DNA from: CAZISM01 sp964541895
GTDB lineage: Bacteria > Zhuqueibacterota > Zhuqueibacteria > Residuimicrobiales > Residuimicrobiaceae
DNA: 6,815 bases
Direction: 5' to 3'
Assembly (NCBI GenBank): GCA_964541895.1
Contig: CAZISM010000210.1
Location: 1 to 6,815, forward strand
This document shows positions 1 to 6,592 of the stretch, one piece after another (position 1 is the stretch's first letter; every line of letters starts with the position of its first letter). A program made the position numbers and the translations under genes. A model generated the notes under the pieces. It was not told where the DNA came from and did no database searches. It saw only the letters and a list, made by a program, of their open reading frames with translations.

Positions 1-3000
1 GTTTCTTCGCGTTTTACGGCATCCACGCCATTGCCGACGCCGCGTTGACGATGATCCAAAGATAACGTCAGAAAACCACTCGGATTCAGTTCGTTCAAGT
101 GTGTGGCTTTTTCCAGAGCGCTGCGCGTATACGGCAACACGGTCATGGCCAGCGGCGTGGCGCGCGCTACGAAGAGAAGACCGGATCGATCCGCTTCCTG
201 CAGGGACAGCCAGCGAACGTCCTGTTTGCTGGCATTGTCTTGCGGCACGCCATAGGGCACATACTGCTCTGCCACCGGTCCGGCGTATTGGCCCAGACTT
301 GCTCCGGATTTACGATCGCAATAGTTTTCGTGCGGTCCGCGGCCGAAATATTCCAGATGATGCAGTTCGTTGTTCAGACCCCATTCCACGCCCACCCGGG
401 CCAGCGTCGGCAACGGGCCATGCGGATAGATCTGATTGTCCAGCAAGACGCCGCCATCGGGCAAAATGGTAAACGTCGCCTGGTGGTCAAAACCGCAGCC
501 GTTTTCGCCTTTGTAAAAGATATGCGTATGCACTTGCACATGCTGTTGTGCGGTGATCGTTGTTGTGAAGGCGCGCAGCTGCGGCGCCAGCCGATCCAGG
601 CCGGCCGCACGCCAGAGGGAAGCGACCGAGCCGTCGTTTTCAATCGGGGCGCGATAGACGTTCAGACGAGGGCCGCCGATGATCTCTGGACCTTGGGCAA
701 GGCACTCCCGTTGTCCATTTTTATACGAGACCAGCAGGCCGTTCTGCCTGCTAAAAGCCAGCGAAAAATGGTCCCCCGTTACGGTCAATCGGTTTGCTGT
801 GGAATCCACGCGTAAGGCGGCGAGGCCGCCCGGCACATTCGCAAACGGTTTGGCCGTCTGCCGGATGAGCATCTGTTCCCAGCCCACCTCATGGCCTTTC
901 GTTGCCCATGCTTTATTTTCCCTGGTGCGAAATGCGAGCTTTAGCCAGTATTCCGCGCCGTTGATAAAGACGCTGCTGTCATATGGTACACGGACGGTGA
1001 TCATGTGCCCCGGGCTGACCGAGACCGGCGCCAGGTTTCCCTCCTGAATCTTTCGGCCGTCCTGGGTGATGGACCATTCAAGATCGAATTCGTCCAGATT
1101 GATAAAATCATATGTGTTGCGAATGCTGACAAGCCCTGTGGCGGCATTCACCAGTCTGATGTCCATATATTGATAAACTTTTTTGACTTCCCACAACTTG
1201 GGTGAGGGGGTATGGTCGGAAAACAGCAGGCCGCAGAACGTGAAATTGGCGTCGCTCGGCAGTTCGGGCGGTTCGTGGTCGCCGGCATAGGCATAATACA
1301 TGCGGCCGTTTTTGTCTGTTTTCAAAAGCCCCTGATCGGCCCAGTCCCAGATGCAGCCGCCGATGAGTGAGGGATAGGCCTCAATGACCTGCCAGTATTC
1401 AAGCAGATTCCCGCACGAATTGCCGTTACCCAGGGCGTACTCGCACAGGAAAAGCGGCTTGTCATTCTTTTCCCTGCCGTACTGGGCGATGCGTTCGACT
1501 GTGGCGTACATGCGGCTGTTCAGGTCGCCCGCCTGATTATAGCCTTCATAGTGCACCGGCCGTGTGGGATCTACGGCATGGGCGTAATCGCGCATATGAA
1601 TGAAATTTTCACCTGATCCGGATTCATTGCCCAGCGACCAGAAAATGACGCACGGATGATTTTTGTCTCGCTGAATCAAACTGTTCAAGCGATCGATGGA
1701 GACCTCTTTCCACAACGGATTCGATTTGGGCAGAATGCCGTTGACGCCATGGGATTCCAGGTTGTTTTCGTCCACCACGTACATGCCGTATTCATCGCAG
1801 AGATCGTACCAGGCGGGTTCGTTGGGATAGTGGGAGGTGCGCACCACGTTCAGATTGAACTGTTTCATCAGGGTAATATCCTGCACCATGCTTTCATAGG
1901 TGACGACATGGCCGCTGGTGGAGAGATGCTCATGGCGGTTGGCGCCTTTCAGCTTGACGGATCGGCCGTTGATGAACAACTGGGCGTCCCTGAGTTCAAC
2001 CTGGCGAAAACCGAACCGGCAGGATTGGATTTCGACGTTCCTGCCTTTCCGGTCTTGCACTAGAAAATAGAGACGATACAGGTGTGGTTGTTCCGCCGAC
2101 CAGAGCCGGGGATTATCGACGTTGCTCTGCAGCTCGATATCGACCTCACCGTCGGACGGTAACGAGGCGATCTGTTTTAAGAGCGGCGTGACGGTTTGCA
2201 AAGGCCGGCCGTCCGGGTCGGCGATCAACACCTTGAGTTGAACATTTTTCAGGTTCCGCTTGGCAAAGTTTTTGATTTTGGCGCTGATCCGCAGCTCGGC
2301 GTCCTCGTAACGGCTGTCGAGCGCGCAGCGCACAAAATAATCGGCGAGATGAACCGGCGCGGCGGCATAGAGATAGACATCACGAACGATGCCGCCATAG
2401 TGCCACATGCCCTGGCACTCCATGTAGCTGCCGTCGCAGAATTTAAAGACCTGCACCGCGAGCAGGTTTTCGCCTTTTTTCAAATAGCGGGTGATGTCAA
2501 ATTCCGCCGGTGAAAAGCTGTTCTCGCTGTAGCCGACCTGTTCCCCGTTCACCCACACATAGTAGGCCGATTTGATGCCGCCGAAATGGATCAGGATGCG
2601 GCGCCCGTCCCAATGATCCGGAATGGTGAACGCGGTACGGTAAGAGCCCACCGGGTTCTTGTCAGCAGGGATTAAGGGTGGATTGGGCGTGCCAAAAGGA
2701 TATTTGGTGTCATAGTAGAGCGGCACGCCAAAACCGTTGAGCTCCCAGAGTCCGGGCACCGGGAAATCGATCCAGCCGTCCGCATTGAAGGAAGGTTTGT
2801 AAAAATCAGCCGGCCGCTCCAGAGCGCTAAAGACGTGGGAGAATTTCCAGCGGCCGGACAAGAGTTTGTAATAGGACGAAGCCGCAAGACGGCCGGTTTC
2901 CGCTTCGGCCAGGGTTGCAAAGGGAATGCCGGAACATCGCGCCGGTTCCCGATGGATCTGAAACAACAGCGGATTTTCAAGTTCCGCCGGCTGGTCGCCG

Positions 3001-3065
3001 GCGAAACCGGCGATCGTAAACCAAAGACCGATAGCAACGCTCAATCGCCTGCACATCGCTTTCAT
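1..3065 (-). CDS. Exported GH2 beta-galactosidase-like enzyme, LacZ type (3' end cut by window edge)
   Basis: Glycoside hydrolase family 2, predicted to release a beta-linked galactose-like sugar outside the cytoplasm by the retaining mechanism. The frame is open for 1021 codons, and E. coli LacZ has about 1024, so only a few tens of residues are missing. Residues 1-23 form a Sec-type signal peptide (basic start, hydrophobic core, then AGFAG). The order is sugar-binding domain about 50-245, Ig-like domain to about 355, TIM barrel about 356-650, then the beta domains of the LacZ small-chain region. Visible motifs are NRHEH (H378), SHYPN (H412), DENNLESHG (E437, H439), WSLGNES with acid/base E481, MYA (Y520), LCEYA with nucleophile E542, and WDWADQG (W573). 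Unusually, E. coli D201, H540 and N604 correspond to G219, L545 and C611. The 3' end reads GVGNGVDAVKREE where LacZ has GIGGDDSW, so the Trp999 equivalent is absent. The ATG at 3065 is chosen for its signal peptide and GAGGG ribosome-binding site. It is transcribed divergently from the GxGYxYP gene. Family assignment is near certain; beta-galactosidase specificity is not. Confidence 0.95.
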   Translation of the reverse strand, partial: MKAMCRRLSVAIGLWFTIAGFAGDQPAELENPLLFQIHREPARCSGIPFATLAEAETGRLAASSYYKLLSGRWKFSHVFSALERPADFYKPSFNADGWIDFPVPGLWELNGFGVPLYYDTKYPFGTPNPPLIPADKNPVGSYRTAFTIPDHWDGRRILIHFGGIKSAYYVWVNGEQVGYSENSFSPAEFDITRYLKKGENLLAVQVFKFCDGSYMECQGMWHYGGIVRDVYLYAAAPVHLADYFVRCALDSRYEDAELRISAKIKNFAKRNLKNVQLKVLIADPDGRPLQTVTPLLKQIASLPSDGEVDIELQSNVDNPRLWSAEQPHLYRLYFLVQDRKGRNVEIQSCRFGFRQVELRDAQLFINGRSVKLKGANRHEHLSTSGHVVTYESMVQDITLMKQFNLNVVRTSHYPNEPAWYDLCDEYGMYVVDENNLESHGVNGILPKSNPLWKEVSIDRLNSLIQRDKNHPCVIFWSLGNESGSGENFIHMRDYAHAVDPTRPVHYEGYNQAGDLNSRMYATVERIAQYGREKNDKPLFLCEYALGNGNSCGNLLEYWQVIEAYPSLIGGCIWDWADQGLLKTDKNGRMYYAYAGDHEPPELPSDANFTFCGLLFSDHTPSPKLWEVKKVYQYMDIRLVNAATGLVSIRNTYDFINLDEFDLEWSITQDGRKIQEGNLAPVSVSPGHMITVRVPYDSSVFINGAEYWLKLAFRTRENKAWATKGHEVGWEQMLIRQTAKPFANVPGGLAALRVDSTANRLTVTGDHFSLAFSRQNGLLVSYKNGQRECLAQGPEIIGGPRLNVYRAPIENDGSVASLWRAAGLDRLAPQLRAFTTTITAQQHVQVHTHIFYKGENGCGFDHQATFTILPDGGVLLDNQIYPHGPLPTLARVGVEWGLNNELHHLEYFGRGPHENYCDRKSGASLGQYAGPVAEQYVPYGVPQDNASKQDVRWLSLQEADRSGLLFVARATPLAMTVLPYTRSALEKATHLNELNPSGFLTLSLDHRQRGVGNGVDAVKREE

Positions 3066-3069
3066 GTCA

Positions 3070-3074
3070 CCCTC
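3070..3074 (-). promoter_or_regulatory. Ribosome-binding site of the GH2 gene
   Basis: On the minus strand GAGGG lies 4 nt before the ATG at 3065. The spacing is slightly short but usable. Together with the signal peptide that follows directly, it supports this start over the second in-frame Met, at codon 4. Confidence 0.6.
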
Positions 3075-3173
3075 GTTGTTGTATGACGAGTTATTATTCG
3101 CGCCAATGGGTTTAAATAGATTGGACCTCTCAAAGCGTCCGATCATGGGTGCCGGTTTCTCCGGGCCAGGCCG

Positions 3174-3194
3174 TAACGGCAAACCATAACGGCA
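3174..3194. repeat. Direct repeat TAACGGCA in the divergent promoter region, possible operator
   Basis: Two identical 8-bp copies of TAACGGCA lie at 3174-3181 and 3187-3194, with their starts 13 bp apart. They sit between two divergently transcribed genes and end 16 bp before a perfect TATAAT at 3211-3216. Tandem half-sites next to a promoter could bind an activator or repressor. With only two short copies, chance is a real alternative. Confidence 0.3.
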
Positions 3195-3251
3195 GTGCGT
3201 TCAATATCTTTATAATCTGAGAAAAAGTCAATTTAAAATCTTGTGCCTGCT

Positions 3252-3280
3252 TTGATTCTGCTTGCTTGGCAGATTCTAAT
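3252..3280 (+). promoter_or_regulatory. Candidate sigma-70-like promoter for the GxGYxYP gene
   Basis: TTGATT at 3252-3257 (4 of 6 matches to TTGACA) is followed after 17 bp by TCTAAT at 3275-3280 (5 of 6 matches to TATAAT). Transcription would begin near 3287, giving a leader of about 47 nt before the ATG at 3334. A competing candidate is the perfect TATAAT at 3211-3216, which has only a poor -35 (ACGGCA at 3189-3194, inside the direct repeat) and might need an activator. If the host is a Bacteroidetes member, neither consensus applies. Confidence 0.3.
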
Positions 3281-3323
3281 TGGCTACTTTACCGGCAACA
3301 GAAATACAACCAATCATACAAAC

Positions 3324-3328
3324 AGGAG
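3324..3328 (+). promoter_or_regulatory. Ribosome-binding site deciding the GxGYxYP start
   Basis: AGGAG lies 5 nt before the ATG at 3334. An in-frame ATG at 3280 has no comparable site and would add 18 residues in front of the twin-arginine signal. The start at 3334 is therefore preferred. Confidence 0.75.
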
Positions 3329-3333
3329 TGCCT

Positions 3334-5508
3334 ATGCAAAGCACCTTGAAGCGACGCAGTTTTCTGAAAACGGTGGGATCCATCGGCGGGCTTTCAGTTT
3401 TGCCGGTCGGGCTGTTGAATTGTGAGCGCACATTGAAAGGTTATCTGTCCACCCCCAGGGAGTACGATATTTTCTTCAAATTCAAAAAGCCTCAAAAAAT
3501 AGTCACCTATGATACGACCACGCTGGCAAAAGAGTTACCCGCTGCCGACGAAAAAAAACAGTGGCTGTACAGATCCATGGCCACCATTTTACAGGGCTTG
3601 GTCAACCGCGTCGAACCGCGGCTCTATTTAACCCATTCCGCCGGCGCCGTGGATTGGCTGCATATCTATAAAAGCGAAGGGTACGCCTTTGAGCAGGAAC
3701 AGGCGCCCGGTTATCACTCTTTGCTGGAGCGGTTTGCGCCGGCTTTGGCCGGGTACATCATCATCGATCCGGACAATCTCCATTCGCTCAATGTCGCCCA
3801 GACCTGGGCCAGCCTGGAAAATTGGCTGGTTATTCACCCCGAGCAGGAAGAGAGCATCCGCAGGTTGGGTTTGGCCAAACAGCAGGATCTCCGCGGCCGC
3901 TGGCCGGATCGCGTATCGGCCTACGAGTGGGCCTTTGACAACCTGTTCGAACGCTGTTCGAAACATGTGGTCGGCGACTGCTGTGTGGATTTTCCACATT
4001 TCCCCAGCACCGTCACCTACACCATAAGCGATTTCCTGGTGGCGCACAACGCCTTTACCGTCGATCTCTCCGCGTCGCTGCGGCAGCGGCGGGAATACCG
4101 GTTGCTGGACAAGATCTATGCTTCGCTGCAGTTTCCCTCCGGCATGTGGGGATGGCACTGCGTACGCGATCACGAACATTATGCCGTGGAACGGGCGGCG
4201 CGCAAAGGCACCTATACCTTGTGTGCGGCCGGCAGCCCCAATTTTTCCATCCACGGTGCCTTTCGTCCGGAATCGGACGAACTGCCGAGACAGAAACCCA
4301 GTCCACGGCAGAATCGGAAGGCTGAGAAGAACAAGGTGTACATCGCCTTTATGATGACCGACGGCGATGCGGTCTGGGCCATGGAGAACAAGCAGAGCCA
4401 TCAATGGGCGTGCGAACAGAGAGGCGATTTTGCGCTCTCCTGGGGTTTCTTGCCGCTCGTGGCCGATATTGCGCCGGCCATGTATCGCCATTACGTCGCC
4501 ACCATGACGCCGCAGGATTATATGGTGGCCGGACCGTCCGGCGCCGGCTACACCTATCCGCATCTGTATCCGGATCCCAAACAGTTCCTGCGCTACAGCA
4601 AATATTACATGCAAAAATGCGGGCTCGAAGTGGTCAACATCACCAACTGGAACGATTACACCAACTGGCAGGAAAAGGATGTTCCCTGGTTCAATCCGTT
4701 ATTGTTCAAAGAGATGGATAACTGCCTGGGCTATGTGCGCGGCATGGGTGAATCGGCGTTTGAACCGCATTACAATTTCGGCGACAAGCCGTACGTGTTC
4801 TGCGGTGAAGGGTTGCACGCCCCTGATAAAGACGATGTGGCGACCATGAAAAATTTCATCGAAGCCAATCCGAACCGGCCGCTGTTCATCTTTTGCCTGA
4901 TCAACATTTCCATTCGAATGGAACGGATTAAAAAGATTGTGGATGCGTTAAAAGACGATCCGGTCGAATTCGTCCGTTTGGATGATTTCATGCATCTGAT
5001 CAAGAGTGCCTACAGGCAAAAGCTCATCACCGAAGACCTCTATCCCAACCGCAGCGGCAACGAGGCCATTTTAAGCATGGAAGCGGCGGCTAGCTGGGCG
5101 AAGAACATGGCCGATGTGTCTAAACTGGTTCCGATTCTGGAAGCTGACCATGAAACAGAGGCGCTGGCACGGATGAATGCCGATGCGGCCGGGCTGGCCC
5201 TGGGACAAGCCATCACCGATGAAGACAAAGCCGATATCCTGGCCTATAGCCTGTGCATGAATATGTACAGCCTGGTCAAGAATGTGCTAAACGTCAAAGG
5301 CACGAATGTCAACCTCAAACAGGATTCAGTCGATACATTTATAAAACAGTATGGACATTGGGAGGGGAGCGAGTCCATCACCAGTCTTGCCGCCATGTGG
5401 AATGACTGGGATGCCTTGACTTTTCAGTGGTCGGACGTGGTTCGCATCGGACGACAGTTTTTAAAGGTGTGCAGAAAAGCGAATGAATTGTTCCAAAAGG
5501 CAGAGTAG
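3334..5508 (+). CDS. GxGYxYP family putative glycoside hydrolase with twin-arginine signal
   Basis: 724 residues from the preferred start. The N-terminus KRRSFLK (residues 6-12) followed by a hydrophobic stretch to about residue 29 is a twin-arginine signal, so the protein should be exported folded. A Cys at residue 30 follows LLN, which resembles a lipobox, but Asn at -1 is not standard and lipidation is doubtful. The mature part begins with a region matching the N-terminal domain of this family (about 45-320). The catalytic-type domain follows: KVYIAFMMTDGDAVW (334-348) with the acidic residues D343 and D345, then the family signature GAGYTYP at 403-409. After about residue 560 comes a mostly helical tail whose function I do not recognise. 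Members are annotated as putative glycoside hydrolases and often lie near carbohydrate genes; to my knowledge the reaction is not established. The gene is divergent from the GH2 gene and convergent with the hydratase gene. An A8 run at 3551-3558 is in frame but could be a slippage or sequencing-error site. Family assignment is firm; activity is unknown. Confidence 0.92.
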   Translation: MQSTLKRRSFLKTVGSIGGLSVLPVGLLNCERTLKGYLSTPREYDIFFKFKKPQKIVTYDTTTLAKELPAADEKKQWLYRSMATILQGLVNRVEPRLYLTHSAGAVDWLHIYKSEGYAFEQEQAPGYHSLLERFAPALAGYIIIDPDNLHSLNVAQTWASLENWLVIHPEQEESIRRLGLAKQQDLRGRWPDRVSAYEWAFDNLFERCSKHVVGDCCVDFPHFPSTVTYTISDFLVAHNAFTVDLSASLRQRREYRLLDKIYASLQFPSGMWGWHCVRDHEHYAVERAARKGTYTLCAAGSPNFSIHGAFRPESDELPRQKPSPRQNRKAEKNKVYIAFMMTDGDAVWAMENKQSHQWACEQRGDFALSWGFLPLVADIAPAMYRHYVATMTPQDYMVAGPSGAGYTYPHLYPDPKQFLRYSKYYMQKCGLEVVNITNWNDYTNWQEKDVPWFNPLLFKEMDNCLGYVRGMGESAFEPHYNFGDKPYVFCGEGLHAPDKDDVATMKNFIEANPNRPLFIFCLINISIRMERIKKIVDALKDDPVEFVRLDDFMHLIKSAYRQKLITEDLYPNRSGNEAILSMEAAASWAKNMADVSKLVPILEADHETEALARMNADAAGLALGQAITDEDKADILAYSLCMNMYSLVKNVLNVKGTNVNLKQDSVDTFIKQYGHWEGSESITSLAAMWNDWDALTFQWSDVVRIGRQFLKVCRKANELFQKAE

Positions 5509-5523
5509 ACGGGCCTACCGGGC

Positions 5524-5567
5524 CGACCGCGGACAACGCGTTGCGCCGCAATGCCTGTCCGCGGTCG
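5524..5567. terminator. Strong hairpin between convergent genes, possible bidirectional transcription end
   Basis: CGACCGCGGACA (5524-5535) and its exact reverse complement (5556-5567) make a perfect 12-bp stem. Within its 20-nt loop, GCGTTG (5538-5543) pairs with CAATGC (5549-5554), including one G-U pair, around a 5-nt loop. The hairpin is therefore nearly continuous, broken only by a small internal loop. It sits 15 nt after the plus-strand stop and 75 nt beyond the minus-strand stop, where a shared terminator is expected. Neither side has a T-run, so it is not a canonical intrinsic terminator. It could instead protect mRNA 3' ends or be a dispersed palindrome. A weaker 6-bp stem (5574-5579 with 5589-5594) follows it. 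Confidence 0.5.
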
Positions 5568-5642
5568 CCTGCCCGACGCTGTTCTCCGGCGTCGCTTCCG
5601 GAAATTGATGTTTTGGCGAGATAAAACGTTCTGTGAATAGGC

Positions 5643-6545
5643 CTAGTGAATCGTGCAGCGGACTTGGCCAATCGGCCCGCCATCACCCAGGAACGACCCG
5701 GTCAACGATGGACCGGTGGCTTTAAACGCCGGTGCGGCGGTGCCGGTGAGCACGATCATGCCGGGCTCCAGGCTGCCGCCCAGATGCACCACCTGATTAA
5801 CCAACCACAGCAGCGAATGCCACGGATTGCCCATCACTTCTGTGGCTGGAACCGAAGTGACCGTTTTGTTGTTGACGCTGAGCGTCAAGGTAACCGTGCT
5901 CAGGTCGATGCTATGGGCGGGCAGCGCCGGGCCGATGATGAAGCGATGCGATCCCGCTCCGCTGGCGACCTGGTCTACTACCCCGGCCGCACCCTCTGCG
6001 GGGTCGAACCGATTTTCGGCCAGCTCAAAGGCGCAATGGACAAATCCTACCAACGGCTTGAGGTCGGCGACCGTGGCCAGAGGCTTTTCGATGCGTTTTG
6101 CGATCGTGAACGCCACTTCGGTCTCTATCAGCAGATCGCGAAAGATCTCCTTGCGTATCTCTGTGCCCGGCGGCATCTGCTGCAGAAGGAACAGCGGCGC
6201 ACTGGCCGGTGCGGCGATGCCGAACTGCTGTTGCGCCGCCCTGCTGGCATAGGCGACCTTGTACCCGATCACCGGGCCGAGCTCCTGCACCAGGGAACTG
6301 GTCAAGACCTTTTGAATATCATAAGCCTGTGGCAACGAAAAGGCGCCAAAGGATTTCGTCAGCGGCGGCATAAGCGCCAGCGTGCGTCTGGCGTCGACTA
6401 CCTGTTGTACCAGTTGCTGTATGCGACTGGTATCCAGCGACTGTGCGCTCAATGTCTCGATAGCAAAAAAGTGCAGCCCCTGCATGGCAACAGCCAGGCG
6501 CAGGACGCTGTTTGCGTGTTTCAGCACTCCCGCATATTGCATCAT
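5643..6545 (-). CDS. 2-keto-4-pentenoate hydratase-like protein, fumarylacetoacetate hydrolase superfamily
   Basis: 300 residues. Members of this group (MhpD/XylJ type) add water across the double bond of 2-keto-4-enoic acids, or act on related keto-acids, using a divalent metal. The fold is recognisable from GYKVAYASRAAQQQFG (94-109), which matches the GrKiGltskavQqqlG motif of MhpD. Next come IETEVAF, with probable metal ligands E141 and E143, and AFELAENRF with E174 as the likely third ligand. The C-terminal pattern is GNPWHSLLWLVNQV...LEPGMIVLTGT. The protein is about 30 residues longer than typical hydratases. The extra N-terminus contains a moderately hydrophobic stretch (about 14-28) ending TLSAQS, which resembles a poor signal peptide but includes a Glu. 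AAGGA, 8 nt before the ATG at 6545, supports this start (Met at 6542 is equally possible). It follows the mutarotase gene by 47 nt and is probably co-transcribed. Superfamily assignment is strong; substrate and location are unknown. Confidence 0.85.
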   Translation of the reverse strand: MMQYAGVLKHANSVLRLAVAMQGLHFFAIETLSAQSLDTSRIQQLVQQVVDARRTLALMPPLTKSFGAFSLPQAYDIQKVLTSSLVQELGPVIGYKVAYASRAAQQQFGIAAPASAPLFLLQQMPPGTEIRKEIFRDLLIETEVAFTIAKRIEKPLATVADLKPLVGFVHCAFELAENRFDPAEGAAGVVDQVASGAGSHRFIIGPALPAHSIDLSTVTLTLSVNNKTVTSVPATEVMGNPWHSLLWLVNQVVHLGGSLEPGMIVLTGTAAPAFKATGPSLTGSFLGDGGPIGQVRCTIH

Positions 6546-6553
6546 AGAGTAAT

Positions 6554-6561
6554 TCCTTCCT
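6554..6561 (-). promoter_or_regulatory. Ribosome-binding site of the hydratase gene
   Basis: On the minus strand AGGAAGGA lies 8 nt before the ATG at 6545. It is strong and well spaced, and indicates that the long N-terminal extension of the hydratase is translated. It falls in the 47-nt gap after the mutarotase stop codon, which shows no terminator-like hairpin. Confidence 0.7.
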
Positions 6562-6592
6562 GCACACGCCGTTCAATACGAATACGATGGCA

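Noticed and set aside
99..2513. Several plus-strand open frames (for example 99-815, 1656-2063, 2196-2513)
   Set aside because: They are shadows of the minus-strand GH2 gene, which reads continuously with LacZ homology through all of these stretches.
2672..3037. Minus-strand open frame of 121 codons near the GH2 start
   Set aside because: It is a different frame of the same strand. The frame starting at 3065 gives the signal peptide and GH2 sugar-binding domain motifs.
3280..3333. Upstream ATG extending the GxGYxYP protein by 18 residues
   Set aside because: It has no ribosome-binding site and would bury the twin-arginine motif 24 residues in. The ATG at 3334 has AGGAG 5 nt upstream.
3628..4614. 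Long antisense open frame (328 codons) inside the GxGYxYP gene
   Set aside because: It lies wholly within a gene with clear family motifs on the other strand, has no ribosome-binding context I can see and no recognisable domain. It is a by-product of GC-rich codon use.
5574..5594. Second small hairpin (6-bp stem, 9-nt loop) as an independent terminator
   Set aside because: The stem is short, the loop is large and there is no T-run. In GC-rich DNA this is easily chance, so it is mentioned only alongside the main hairpin.
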